Below are positions 25,571 through 34,216 of a DNA stretch of 64,000 nucleotides, piece by piece. The first letter of the stretch is position 1; the number at the start of each line of letters is the position of its first letter. The stretch comes from an uncultured Hymenobacter sp. Its GTDB lineage: Bacteria; Bacteroidota; Bacteroidia; Cytophagales; Hymenobacteraceae. The DNA lies in the NCBI GenBank assembly GCA_913776615.1, contig CAJYPK010000059.1, positions 62,001 through 126,000 on the forward strand, given 5' to 3'. The notes below the pieces were generated by a model. It made no database searches, was not told the DNA's origin, and saw only the letters and a program-made list of their open reading frames with translations. Both the position numbers and the translations under genes were made by a program.

Positions 25571-25578
25571 TATCTTTG
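25571..25578 (+). promoter_or_regulatory. Promoter for the 48-aa lipoprotein
   Basis: TATCTTTG matches TAnnTTTG exactly. GTTTA about 18 nt upstream could be the -33 box. The ATG is 34 nt downstream. Confidence 0.55.
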
Positions 25579-25612
25579 GAATCTAACCGCGTCTCTTCTC
25601 ACTAATACCTTT

Positions 25613-25759
25613 ATGAAAAAGCTCTTTATCCTCGCCCTCGGTGCCGCCACCCTCGGCCTCGGTGCCTGCAACAAGCAGACCTGCCCCGCTTACACCTCGA
25701 CCAAGTCGGCCGCCGCGCCGGTGACGGCCAGCACCGCCACGACGGTGGAGCGTCAGTAG
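25613..25759 (+). CDS. Small lipoprotein (48 aa)
   Basis: A 49-codon frame with a clean lipoprotein signal peptide, MKKLFILALGAATLGLGAC, with the lipidated Cys at residue 19. The mature part is about 30 residues, starts CNKQTCPAYTSTKS and ends in an Ala/Thr-rich tail (STATTVERQ). Bacteroidota encode many such short surface or periplasmic lipoproteins of unknown role. A good promoter 34 nt upstream and the signal peptide make it credible despite its size. Confidence 0.7.
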   Translation: MKKLFILALGAATLGLGACNKQTCPAYTSTKSAAAPVTASTATTVERQ

Positions 25760-25876
25760 GTTTTAGCCCGATTTATTGAACAGCGCCCGGTCTGCACTCG
25801 CGTGCGGGCCGGGCGCGGTTGCATTAGACAAAAATTGAGCAACTTGTGTTATCGCAACAGCTTACTCTCTCGCGCT

Positions 25877-26197
25877 ATGTATACCAAACAACAACTGCAA
25901 GCAGCTATTGCTCAAGTACCCGACGAATTTTCGCTGGTTGAGTTAGAAGCAATTCTTAACCAAAGGACCGAGACTGCTTCCACTGTGCTGCCCAAGCGCC
26001 CCGACAACCTTACGCCTGAGCAAGCGGCCGAGTGGGAATATTACACGTCACCAGAGGCCCTTGCGCTATACCATCGGTTTCCGGTGTCACCAGAACTGCA
26101 GGCTTTACAGGGCATTATCAAATTATCGGCGGTTGACCAGCAAAAAAGCTACGCTGAGTTACGTGAAGAGGCGCTAAAAGAAAAATATGGTATATGA
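25877..26197 (+). CDS. Probable antitoxin of a PIN-domain toxin
   Basis: The 106-residue protein starts MYTKQQLQAAIAQVPDEFS and has a short helical N-terminus followed by a loop rich in Pro/Glu and a C-terminal helix (YAELREEALKEKYGI). It overlaps the PIN-domain gene by 4 bp (26194-26197, ATGA), the standard arrangement of toxin-antitoxin pairs. It does not look like VapB of the AbrB or MetJ type; similar uncharacterised proteins precede PIN genes in Bacteroidota and cyanobacteria. The frame is open 25 codons upstream, but the ATG at 25877 matches the helix start. Codon use is more AT-rich than neighbouring genes, as expected of a mobile pair. The antitoxin role is inferred from context. Confidence 0.65.
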   Translation: MYTKQQLQAAIAQVPDEFSLVELEAILNQRTETASTVLPKRPDNLTPEQAAEWEYYTSPEALALYHRFPVSPELQALQGIIKLSAVDQQKSYAELREEALKEKYGI

Positions 26198-26604
26198 ATC
26201 GACTTTTCTTAGACACCAACGTTGTGCTTGATTATCTGCTACAACGCGAGCCGTTCGCTGCGTTGGCACAGCAATTATTTGCGGCCGGACAAATAGGCCG
26301 GGTTAGCTTGCAGGTGTCAGCCCTGACGGTGGCTACTACGCACTACCTCGGCCGCAAGCCACTAGGTAATCAAGGGATATTGCTGGCACTTCGAGCGCTG
26401 GCCCGGCAGGTCACCATCGTGGATACTGGAGCCATTACTATCCTGAGCGCACTGGAAGAAGATACGCCCGATTTTGAGGATACCGTGCAACTTTATGCCG
26501 CCCTGGTGGCCGGGGCCGATGCTATTGTCACACGCGACCCCAAAGGTTTCCCAACCCGAGCTATAGCCGTACTCGACCCTCTGGCAGCTTTGGCGCAGTT
26601 GTAG
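26194..26604 (+). CDS. vapC: PIN-domain ribonuclease toxin (VapC-like)
   Basis: The 136-residue product has the acidic active site of PIN ribonucleases: D7 in LFLDTNVVLDYLL, a middle acidic residue in the ALEEDTPDFEDTVQ region (about 87-98), and the aspartate of AIVTRDPKGF (about 112-121). VapC-type toxins cut tRNA or rRNA to stop translation until the antitoxin binds them. It overlaps the upstream antitoxin gene by 4 bp. Its stop codon is 1 bp from the end of the convergent penicillin-binding protein gene. Confidence 0.82.
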   Translation: MNRLFLDTNVVLDYLLQREPFAALAQQLFAAGQIGRVSLQVSALTVATTHYLGRKPLGNQGILLALRALARQVTIVDTGAITILSALEEDTPDFEDTVQLYAALVAGADAIVTRDPKGFPTRAIAVLDPLAALAQL

Positions 26605-26605
26605 C

Positions 26606-29005
26606 CTAGCGTACGCTGTCCCGGCCCGGGCCGTTCAACTGCTCCAGTAGATTATCGGCCGCTACGGTGTCGCGGGCGGCGCGGCGGCGCGGCTCGTACT
26701 CGGTGTAGCACACGTACTTACGATTGATTTTGACGGGTGGCTTGGGGAAGGGACCGTAGTCGTAGTTGAGCTTCTTATCCTTGTAGATGCTCTCCATGTA
26801 GCGGCCAAAAATGGGAAGCGCCATGCGCCCGCCTTCGCCCTGCGGCGTGCGGAAGAAGTGGATGCTGCGGTCTTCGCCGCCCACCCACACGCCGCTCACG
26901 AGGTCTTTGGTGAGGCCCATGTACCAGCCATCGGAATAGTTGGACGTGGTGCCGGTTTTACCACCAATCTGGTTGTCCTTGTGCCACAGGTCCTGGAAGT
27001 CCCAGAGGCCCTGCGAGGTGCCGCCGTTTTCCTCCATGCCGCCGCGCAGCATATAGGTCATCAGCCACGCCGTTTCGGGCGAGATAGCCCGCTTCTGCAC
27101 GGGGTCGAACTGCTTGATGACGTTGCCGTTGCGGTCTTCGATGCGGGTGATGAGGCGCGGCTCGGAGCGGAAGCCATTATTCATAAACGTGGAGTAGGCA
27201 TCGACCATCTCGTACACGCTCACGTCGCCGGCCGAGCCCAGGCCGATGCTCGGTACCGACAGCAAGGGACTGGTAATGCCTACTTTATGCGCGTAGGTCG
27301 CTACTTTGTCCCAACCCACTTTTTCGGTGAGCTGCGCCGTGACGGAGTTGACCGAGCGGGCCATCGCCGCCCGCAGCGTCATGTTGATGCCAGTGTACTC
27401 GTGCGTTACGTTGTCGGGCTGCCACTGCATAGGCTGGCCTTTTTCAACGTAGTTAATCGTCACGCGCTGGTCGCGGATGCGGTCGCAGGGCGAGTAGCCA
27501 TTATCGAGCGCCGTGAGGTATACGAAGGGCTTAAAGGTCGAGCCCGCCTGCCGCTTGCCCTGCTTCACGTGGTCGTACTGGAAAAAGCGGTAATCCAGCC
27601 CCCCCACCCAGGCCTTGATGGAGCCCGTGTAGGGATCCATCGTCATCATGCCAGCCTGCAAAAAGTGCTTATAGTAGGCCAGCGAGTCGAGCGGCGACAT
27701 CACCAGGGTAGTATCGCCGTCGTCCTTTTTCCAGGTGAATACCTTCATCGGACGCTTGGCGTTCAGGGCCGAGTCGAGGCGGGCGGGCTGGCCTTTGTAG
27801 CGGGCGGCCAGGCTCTTGTAGCTCTGGGTACGCTTCATCTGGGTGGCGATGAAGTCGGGAATCTCGTTGCCGTCTTCGTCCACCCAGGGGTTTTGGTGGC
27901 GATTGCGCCAGAAGTTGTCGAAGGTCTGTTGCAGCTGCTTCATGCGCTTGTGCACGGCCTCCTCGGCGTGGTCCTGCATCCGCGAATCGAGGGTGGTGTA
28001 AATGCGCAGGCCGTCGCGGTACATGTCGTAGCCGTTGGCCTCGCACCACTTGTTCACCGCCTGGCTGATGGCGCCGCGGAAATAATTATCGGGGCCATCG
28101 ACGTGCTTCTCAATTTGATAATCCAGCACGATGGGCTCGGCCTGCAAGGCCGCCACCTCGGCTGGCTTGAGCGCCCCCGCCTGGCCCAGCCGCTGGAGCA
28201 CCACGTTGCGCCGCCGCCGCGAGGCCGCCGGGTGAAACTTCGGATTGAAGGCCGTGGGGTTGTTGAGCACGCCGATGAGCGTGGCCGCCTGCACGGCCGT
28301 CAGGCTGTCGGGCGTGGTGCTGAAAAACGTCTTGGCCGCCACCTTAATCCCAAAGGCATTGGAGCCATACTCCACGGTGTTGAGGTACATCCGCAGAATT
28401 TCCTCCTTGGTGTAGCGGCGCTCCAGCTCCACGGCCGTGAGCCACTCCTTGGTTTTGGCCACCAGCGTACCCACGCCCGGGATGTGACTGAGGCCGCCCC
28501 GGTTTTCGCTGCGCCGGGTTTTGTACAAGTTCTTCGCCAGCTGCTGGCTGATGGTGGAGCCCCCGCGCTTATCACCCCGCAGCCCGTAGTACACCGTCGA
28601 AACCAGCGAGGGCGCGTCGATGCCGGAGTGCTCGTAGTAGCGGGCGTCCTCGGTCGCAATGAGGGCTTTAATCAGCCAGGGCGACATTTGGCTGAGCTTC
28701 ACCGGCGAGCGGTTTTCGCGGAAGTAGCGGCCGATGAGCACCCCGTCGGCGGTGAAAACCTGCGAGGCCTGCTCTACCTTGGGATTTTCTAATTCTTCCA
28801 GACTCGGCGACTTGCCGAACAAGAACAGAAAATTGCTGCGCACCAGCAGCGGATAAGCCAGAAAGAACCCGATGCCCACCAAAAACGCGGTCCAGGCAAC
28901 GCGCACCAGGCGGCGCGTACCCCGGCCGGGCCGTTTGCGTTTCGGGGCGGGCGGGGGACCGGAGTCGGGACTAGGAGCGGCAGGAGGCAGTTTTTCGTCG
29001 GCCAT
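26606..29005 (-). CDS. Penicillin-binding protein 1A-type bifunctional transglycosylase/transpeptidase
   Basis: The 799-residue class A PBP builds peptidoglycan. A Pro/Arg-rich cytoplasmic tail is followed by one transmembrane helix (about 38-58). The glycosyltransferase domain shows ALIATEDARYYEHSGID (catalytic Glu about 119) and GGSTISQQLAKNLY. The transpeptidase domain has SxxK in AGSTFKPF (about 488), SVN in ARSVNSVTA, and KTGT in GKTGTTSNYSDGWYMG (about 684). The start at 29005 is preferred over the one 10 codons upstream because a TATCTTTG box lies 27 nt before it. The C-terminus has an Arg-rich tail. The gene converges on vapC with a 1-bp gap. Confidence 0.93.
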   Translation of the reverse strand: MADEKLPPAAPSPDSGPPPAPKRKRPGRGTRRLVRVAWTAFLVGIGFFLAYPLLVRSNFLFLFGKSPSLEELENPKVEQASQVFTADGVLIGRYFRENRSPVKLSQMSPWLIKALIATEDARYYEHSGIDAPSLVSTVYYGLRGDKRGGSTISQQLAKNLYKTRRSENRGGLSHIPGVGTLVAKTKEWLTAVELERRYTKEEILRMYLNTVEYGSNAFGIKVAAKTFFSTTPDSLTAVQAATLIGVLNNPTAFNPKFHPAASRRRRNVVLQRLGQAGALKPAEVAALQAEPIVLDYQIEKHVDGPDNYFRGAISQAVNKWCEANGYDMYRDGLRIYTTLDSRMQDHAEEAVHKRMKQLQQTFDNFWRNRHQNPWVDEDGNEIPDFIATQMKRTQSYKSLAARYKGQPARLDSALNAKRPMKVFTWKKDDGDTTLVMSPLDSLAYYKHFLQAGMMTMDPYTGSIKAWVGGLDYRFFQYDHVKQGKRQAGSTFKPFVYLTALDNGYSPCDRIRDQRVTINYVEKGQPMQWQPDNVTHEYTGINMTLRAAMARSVNSVTAQLTEKVGWDKVATYAHKVGITSPLLSVPSIGLGSAGDVSVYEMVDAYSTFMNNGFRSEPRLITRIEDRNGNVIKQFDPVQKRAISPETAWLMTYMLRGGMEENGGTSQGLWDFQDLWHKDNQIGGKTGTTSNYSDGWYMGLTKDLVSGVWVGGEDRSIHFFRTPQGEGGRMALPIFGRYMESIYKDKKLNYDYGPFPKPPVKINRKYVCYTEYEPRRRAARDTVAADNLLEQLNGPGRDSVR

Positions 29006-29032
29006 GAAAGGCAAGTCAGAAGCAGAAAGCGG

Positions 29033-29040
29033 CAAAGATA
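29033..29040 (-). promoter_or_regulatory. -7 promoter element for the PBP gene
   Basis: TATCTTTG on the minus strand matches TAnnTTTG and lies 27 nt before the ATG at 29005. Confidence 0.5.
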
Positions 29041-29056
29041 CCAGCCAGCACCAACG

Positions 29057-29494
29057 CTACGCCGGCCGCAACAGTGCCCGGCGCAGGCGGCGGCGCTCGC
29101 CGTAGCGCTGCCAGGCGATTTCGGCCAGGGCGCCCAGGGTAAACGCCAGGCCCAGCCCCACGCTCCATTTGAGGTAGCGCAGCTGCCGGGCCGTGGGCGT
29201 TTCGTACACGTGCAGGTAGAGGGCCAGGCCCCACAGCTCATCTAGCAGCGTGAATACCCAGATGCGCGCCGCCACCCGGCGGGGCAGCCGCCCCAGCACC
29301 AGCACCCAGCGAAACAGGTACAGTACCAATCCCGGCAGGGCGGCCACGGCCAGCAGGGGCAAGTCCAGCAGCAGCGGCACGCCCAGCAGCACGATGGTCA
29401 GCGTTTCCTTGGCGAGCTGCGCGGCTGCCAGCCCCCGGCCCAGGGGCGACAGTTGCTTGGGCTGCGGCAAGGTGGAAGGAGCGTGGTGGGGCAT
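29057..29494 (-). CDS. Hypothetical membrane protein
   Basis: The 145-residue product has a hydrophilic N-terminus (PHHAPSTLPQPKQLSPLG) and three or four predicted membrane helices (about 30-65, 78-95 and 105-125), ending in a basic tail (RYGERRRLRRALL). No family is recognised. It lies on the same strand just upstream of the PBP gene, which has its own promoter-like box, so a functional link to cell-wall synthesis is only suggested by position. Confidence 0.5.
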   Translation of the reverse strand: MPHHAPSTLPQPKQLSPLGRGLAAAQLAKETLTIVLLGVPLLLDLPLLAVAALPGLVLYLFRWVLVLGRLPRRVAARIWVFTLLDELWGLALYLHVYETPTARQLRYLKWSVGLGLAFTLGALAEIAWQRYGERRRLRRALLRPA

Positions 29495-29599
29495 GGGGCG
29501 GGAGGTGAACCGCAGGCAAGTTAAGCGCCAGGCAACAAGTAAAAAGCCAGCTGGCGAAAGACCCGCGCTAAAAGGCCTTGTCTCAGCCCGTATTTGCTT

Positions 29600-30400
29600 C
29601 TACTGCGCAGCTCGCAGCCGCTGGCTGGGCCACTGCCACGCGCCCAGCGGCCCCGCCGGCTGGGCCGGGGCCGCCGCCTTCCCACCGCGCACCGCAATGA
29701 GGCCGTCGGGGCGCTGCATCCGCTCGGTGCGGGCGTACTCGGCCGCGATGGCCGTGAGGAAGCTAAAAAAGCCGTAGCCCCCCGCCCGCATGGCCGAGCG
29801 GCTGGTAGTATAGGCGGCCACTGCCGCCCCGGCCATGAGCACCCGGTAGGCCTGGCGCCGCAGCCACGCCCCTACCCCGCCGCGCCCCGCCGCCAGCGTG
29901 CGCAGCGTAAAGCATTGAAAATTGAGGTGCATTTCCTCGTCGAGCATGATGCGGCGGCAGAGTTGCTGCAACAGCCCCGAATACGTGGCGCTGAACAGCG
30001 CCCGGTAGTACACGGCGGCCACCACCTCAGCCACGAGTAGCACCCGGATGGTGTGCTCCAGATTCAGCACGCGGCGCAGGCCCCGGAACACGTCGTCGAG
30101 CCAGTGGCCGCGCAGGCGCGGGATGCCCTGCTGGTCGAGAAAGCGCCCGAGCACCGCCGCGTGGGTTTGCTCTTCCTTGATAAACAACCGCATAGCGGCC
30201 GTGTACTCGGGGTCGCCGAGCTGCTTGGCGCGGCTGTAGAGGTAGTGGCCCTCCGAGCTTTCGCCCCGCTGGAAGGTCTGCAGCGACGAGCGCACGGCCC
30301 GCAGCTCGCTGGGCGTGAGTTGGTGGGGGTCGTCCCAGGCGAGGTCGGCGTAGTGGTTTTGGTTGGCCTCGAAGTAATTTTTAAAATCGGTGAAAGTCAT
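29600..30400 (-). CDS. Ferritin-like diiron protein
   Basis: The 266-residue product has two ExxH-type metal motifs in a helical bundle: FIKEEQTHAAVL (about 72-83) and MLDEEMHLNFQ (about 152-162), with further acidic ligands near SSEGHYLYS and LLVAEVVAA. This is the pattern of ferritin-like di-iron carboxylate proteins. The C-terminal third is helical and basic, with a hydrophobic stretch (VLMAGAAVAAYTTS), so it may sit at a membrane. The ATG at 30400 (MTFTDFKNYF) is chosen over one 3 codons earlier. A hydroxylase or desaturase-like role is possible; the substrate is unknown. Confidence 0.65.
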   Translation of the reverse strand: MTFTDFKNYFEANQNHYADLAWDDPHQLTPSELRAVRSSLQTFQRGESSEGHYLYSRAKQLGDPEYTAAMRLFIKEEQTHAAVLGRFLDQQGIPRLRGHWLDDVFRGLRRVLNLEHTIRVLLVAEVVAAVYYRALFSATYSGLLQQLCRRIMLDEEMHLNFQCFTLRTLAAGRGGVGAWLRRQAYRVLMAGAAVAAYTTSRSAMRAGGYGFFSFLTAIAAEYARTERMQRPDGLIAVRGGKAAAPAQPAGPLGAWQWPSQRLRAAQ

Positions 30401-30416
30401 GGGGAGCATTCAGAGG

Positions 30417-30803
30417 TTAAAGAGTAGGTGAAGGATGAGCAGGACCAGCCAGGGCGTAGCCTAATGCGATGGCGATGCCCAGAAACCAGATTACTTGCAG
30501 GCAGGCGAGCCCCGCCCGCCAGAGCAGCATGAGCAGCGCGGGCCAGTTGAGGCGCCCGATAGCTGGGTAAGTACCGGGGCGCCGCCACGCGGCCCACGTT
30601 ATGAGTACTTGGGCTATCCCGAGGCTACCCAGCACACCGTAAAAAACCCGGCTCTCCTGCTGCGATCGGGGAGCTGTTTTATCCAGCGTAGCCAGCAGGG
30701 TGCTAGTGAATAGCAGCCAGCTAAGCATGACTGTTACCGTCCAACACAGGCTACCTAGCCACCACTGCCACAAGGTGCCGGGTTTACCGAAGGGATTACG
30801 CAT
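30417..30803 (-). CDS. Small membrane protein, paralogue 1 of 3
   Basis: The 128-residue product starts MRNPFGKPGTLWQWWLGSLC and has about three membrane helices (17-40, 55-72, 90-118). The N-terminal pattern M.NPF.kP.TL..W...SLCWT is shared with the genes at 31003 and 31480, so it is part of a locally amplified family. It ends 17 bp upstream of the ferritin-like gene on the same strand. Function unknown. Confidence 0.6.
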   Translation of the reverse strand: MRNPFGKPGTLWQWWLGSLCWTVTVMLSWLLFTSTLLATLDKTAPRSQQESRVFYGVLGSLGIAQVLITWAAWRRPGTYPAIGRLNWPALLMLLWRAGLACLQVIWFLGIAIALGYALAGPAHPSPTL

Positions 30804-31002
30804 AGGAAGTTGTCTTACAGCGCAGAAAGACAGCCATGCAAAGCAGCTACTAGCTCAGCATGAGGGAGAATAGTTTGCTTAGTGCAGCCCCGGCACCAGC
30901 AGCCGCTCGGGCGCAGTGGAGTGGGGAAGTACACAGGCCAGGTGGCGACCGACTACTAGGCATTGCTCGAGTAGGTATGCTGGACTTGCTACGCAGGTGC
31001 AG

Positions 31003-31407
31003 TCAGCCAAAAAATGGCTCGCTGGATGGCGGCGCGGGTGGCTCATTCCCCGCGCTATAGATGAGTAGCCCCAGCAGAATAACGGGTGCCAGCAGGCAGG
31101 CCAGCTGGAACAGCGTGAGCGCTACCAGCCATAAATTGGCCGCCAGCCGCAGCGGCGTAAAATCGTGCTGCTCTTGATCCTGATGAATTATTGCCCGGCC
31201 GCCCGTTATGGCGTACCGCCAAATGAGCACGTGCGCCAGCAGCCCCCCTGGCAGGAGGCAACTACCCACGAGTTGGGCGAGGGGGGCGGGTAGAATGAAG
31301 AGCAGCAGCCAGGCCAGCAGCAAGCCGCCCAGGCAGGCACCCGTCCAGCATAGGCTACTGCGCAGCCAGTCGCTGAGAGTGTGGGGTCTTACGAAAGGAT
31401 TTGTCAT
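31003..31407 (-). CDS. Small membrane protein, paralogue 2 of 3
   Basis: The 134-residue product starts MTNPFVRPHTLSDWLRSSLC, aligning with paralogue 1, and has about three membrane helices (20-60 and 88-118) with an Asp/Gln/His-rich loop (IIHQDQEQHDF) between them. It ends in a Pro-rich tail (PPAPPSSEPFFG). The 199-bp gap to paralogue 1 contains no recognisable gene. Function unknown. Confidence 0.6.
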   Translation of the reverse strand: MTNPFVRPHTLSDWLRSSLCWTGACLGGLLLAWLLLFILPAPLAQLVGSCLLPGGLLAHVLIWRYAITGGRAIIHQDQEQHDFTPLRLAANLWLVALTLFQLACLLAPVILLGLLIYSAGNEPPAPPSSEPFFG

Positions 31408-31479
31408 GAATTCAATAGCTCTGCTTGCTTTTACAAATTGATAGCTAGCCTCTTAACCTCAGTAACCAGTTTACTGCGG

Positions 31480-31854
31480 TCACGTGTACCACATGGTGCG
31501 ATGCTGCCATTCGTCTCGAATTGAGAGCGCGACTGCCAGGCACATGATTTGAAAGCCGACTAACAGCAACAGCCACAGCGCCCCCGCCACAGCCTCTGCT
31601 TGTCCCGAGCGGTCGAGGGCTTCGCTAATGAGGACTCCCCCTAGCAGCACCTGCCACCACAGCCACAGGTGCATTCCCAAAATTCCTAGCCCCAGCAGCC
31701 ACTCGGTCGCCTCGTCGCTGAGTCCCAACAGTTCTTTTAGTACCCCCACCACTATAACTAGCGGTAGCAAGCCGATCAGTCCACCCACGCTCCAGGCAAC
31801 GGTACCCAGCACCCAGCTCCCCACGGTAGCGGGCTTCGCCAACAGCTTACTCAT
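31480..31854 (-). CDS. Small membrane protein, paralogue 3 of 3
   Basis: From the ATG at 31854 the product has 124 residues and starts MSKLLAKPATVGSWVLGTVA, a diverged form of the paralogue pattern (KP.T...W.lGt..W). Three membrane helices are predicted. The start codon lies inside the end of the DUF4173 gene (8-bp overlap), so it is probably translated by coupling to it. The longer open frame upstream is antisense-like Arg/Ala-rich sequence within the DUF4173 gene and is rejected. Confidence 0.6.
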   Translation of the reverse strand: MSKLLAKPATVGSWVLGTVAWSVGGLIGLLPLVIVVGVLKELLGLSDEATEWLLGLGILGMHLWLWWQVLLGGVLISEALDRSGQAEAVAGALWLLLLVGFQIMCLAVALSIRDEWQHRTMWYT

Positions 31855-33460
31855 GGCTCCCAAGCTGCTGATAGGCTCGCTCGGCCGCGCCCGTGCGGCT
31901 CTGCCAGTGGCGGCTAGGGTATTCGCGCCGAAACTCGGCCAGCCGGGCGTGCAGCTGGCGGTGCGCGGCCGCGCGGGTAGTGGTGTAGAAATACCCATTG
32001 TCGTCCTCGGCCACCAACTCTTTCGCCTTGTCGATCAAGGCTTCGTGCTCGGCCAGTACCGGCAGCACGCGGGGCGGCATTTCCAGCAGAAAGCCAATAT
32101 CGAGCTGCGTGAAGCGGGCTTGCAGATTGTACTCGGCAATCCAGATTTCCCAGTTGCCGGCGGCCAGCAGCAACAGCACCGCGTAGGCCGCCCACGAGTT
32201 GAGCCGCACCAGCCCGAAGGCCGAGCGCCGCTGCCAGATTTTGAGCAGTACCGTACCCAGCCCAAAGAGCGTGAGCAATAAAAAGCCGTACACCCCAATG
32301 CGCTTGTACGCCAGCCCAGTAGCCGTAATATAGTAGTAATTGCGCAGCCCCACCGATCCGGCCAGCATGGCATTCTGCACTACCCACAGCGTGGCACTCC
32401 AGCGCAGCAGCGGCAGGCCGGGCTGATAAAAATTTAGGTTGCGCCGGAAAAACCAGAGCATAATGCCCGCCGCGAGCAGGATACTGAAAATCAACACGTA
32501 CGTTCCCTCATGCACGAACTGCGTGAGGTCGAAGCCGGGCGCGGGCTCGAAGCCAAACCACAGCCACTGCACGTCTACCGCGTTCACTACCAGCAGCAGC
32601 GCGTTGAGCAGGCCGAAGCTGATCACCGCCGCCAGCCACTCCTTACGCAAAGCCAGCGCCGAGTGCTTGGCACGAGCAAAATCGGGGTGCCGCACGCCAA
32701 AAGAGGCCACCCGGTCGCGCTGCCGCCGCACAAATTCGCCAAAACGCCCCTCGTAATCCAGAAACAAGTGCACCGGCACGGTTACCAGGGTCCCCACCGA
32801 CACTACTGCGCACAGCCCCAAAAACAGCAGGTGCGGCACCGATACCGCCGCCAGCAGCCGGGCCAGCCAGCCGGTCAGCGCCTCCCAGGTCGCCGCGCTC
32901 AACGCCGCGTAGTGCGAGTTGGCGACGGCAAACAACGTATGAAACACGACCAGCGCCAGCAGCGGCATGCCCAGCAGTCGCCCGTAGTACCAGCCGCGCC
33001 GCAGCCGGTCGTCCAAACCCCCGGGGACTCGCAAACCGCTCGCTACCAGTCGCACCGCTGGCACCACGCCCGCCAGCGCCGTGAACAGCGCCGAGCTCAC
33101 CAGCCGCAGTTGCGGCTGATTGACCAGCCCCACCAGCAATAACGCCGAGGCCAATGCCGCCAGCTCAGCCGTCCCCGAACCGTACCAGGCTACCAACCCG
33201 CCGCTGAGCAGGCAGCCCCCCACGGCTACCCAAAAGCCCGCCGTGCGCCGCACCGGTGCGTGGCGCGGCAGCAGCGCCAAGTGCACTCCCACCAGAAACA
33301 CCATGTAAACCAGCACGTTTACTCCCCCTACCTCCTCCCAAAACAGGTAGTCGCTCAGCAATGCTGCGAGTACCACCACCCCAGCCAGCCGGGTTGAGAG
33401 GGGGCGAACCGGCGCAATACTTTCCTGCCCGCCCGCGAACCCAAAAATCAGATTACTCAT
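31847..33460 (-). CDS. DUF4173 domain membrane protein
   Basis: The 537-residue product from MSNLIFGFAGGQESIAP has about ten membrane helices and the hallmark LLSDYLFWEE near the N-terminus, typical of DUF4173/DUF4153-like proteins of Bacteroidota. The C-terminal ~110 residues are soluble and Arg/Glu-rich (EMPPRVLPVLAEHEALIDKA). The family has no known biochemical role; members often sit beside small membrane proteins and regulators, as here. The preferred start is the 13th codon of the open frame, because the first 12 codons are unlike the family. It overlaps the start of paralogue 3 by 8 bp. Confidence 0.75.
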   Translation of the reverse strand: MSNLIFGFAGGQESIAPVRPLSTRLAGVVVLAALLSDYLFWEEVGGVNVLVYMVFLVGVHLALLPRHAPVRRTAGFWVAVGGCLLSGGLVAWYGSGTAELAALASALLLVGLVNQPQLRLVSSALFTALAGVVPAVRLVASGLRVPGGLDDRLRRGWYYGRLLGMPLLALVVFHTLFAVANSHYAALSAATWEALTGWLARLLAAVSVPHLLFLGLCAVVSVGTLVTVPVHLFLDYEGRFGEFVRRQRDRVASFGVRHPDFARAKHSALALRKEWLAAVISFGLLNALLLVVNAVDVQWLWFGFEPAPGFDLTQFVHEGTYVLIFSILLAAGIMLWFFRRNLNFYQPGLPLLRWSATLWVVQNAMLAGSVGLRNYYYITATGLAYKRIGVYGFLLLTLFGLGTVLLKIWQRRSAFGLVRLNSWAAYAVLLLLAAGNWEIWIAEYNLQARFTQLDIGFLLEMPPRVLPVLAEHEALIDKAKELVAEDDNGYFYTTTRAAAHRQLHARLAEFRREYPSRHWQSRTGAAERAYQQLGSHE

Positions 33461-33502
33461 GCTGAAAGAACTTTGCTTTTCAAAGTATAAAGGCAAAAAA
33501 AA

Positions 33503-34151
33503 TTATCTAGCGCTGGCTACTGCCACGGCAGGGGCCGTGGCAACTTTGCCATAGACAACGAATGCCTTGGCCTGTGGGTAAGCTACCCGGATGAGCCCAT
33601 CGTTCACCCGCCACTGCACCCGCCCAACGTGAAACCGGGTGTAAGACCGGCGCGCCAAGGGCTGGAAGAAGTAATTGTCGTAGAACACAATGCTGGTCGG
33701 TTGCTACCTGATGTACAGCATAGTACAGCTCCCAATCGGTGTGCCGCGCCACGTAGAAGGGGCTGGCTGACCGCTGGTGCCGAAACGTGATGCCTGGCTT
33801 GTGCAGCCGGAGCGCCTGCTGCACCTCCGGGTGCCGCAGCAGGGGGCGGGTCTCAATACGCAGGGTATCTCCCCGGCCCTCGCAGTAGTAGGTCAACAGC
33901 CTGGCGGCCTGCGGATACAGTACCCGGCCGCTCAGCCGCAACGCGGCGTAGAATACTTGCAGGCCCCAGCGGTCGAGCCGGGTCGTTTGGTGCTGCAAGG
34001 CCCGGTGCTCGATCCCGTTGAATACGCGTTGCGTGAAACCAAAATCGCCTACCGCTCCCACTACGCCCCCGCCCACCAGCCCCACCGCTGCCGCAGCGGC
34101 CAGCCAACGCGTCCCGCGCTTGAGTCGGCTTTTACTGTGTTGGGTGGCCAT
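33503..34151 (-). pseudogene. Membrane-anchored hypothetical protein, frameshifted
   Basis: The first frame (from 34151) encodes a basic N-terminus, one membrane helix (AAAAVGLVGGGVVGAVG) and a soluble domain to ELYYAVHQVATDQ. After about 33700 it turns into Arg/Gly/Cys-rich nonsense, while the adjacent frame reads SIVFYDNYFFQPLARRSYTR and continues in normal codon usage to a stop at 33503. A single-base change near 33695-33705 would restore one product of about 215 residues. It is therefore a frameshifted gene or a sequencing error. It follows the winged-helix regulator gene on the same strand. No family is recognised. Confidence 0.6.
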
Positions 34152-34216
34152 GAGTAAGCTCCGGGTTGTGTGGTAGGGAGAATGAGGCTAATGCCGACGG
34201 CTTGGTAAGTCGAAAA

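Noticed and set aside
26858..28792. 644-residue plus-strand frame opposite the penicillin-binding protein gene
   Set aside because: The minus-strand frame carries complete PBP motifs. The plus-strand frame is His/Gly/Arg/Val-rich, with no domain or start signal.
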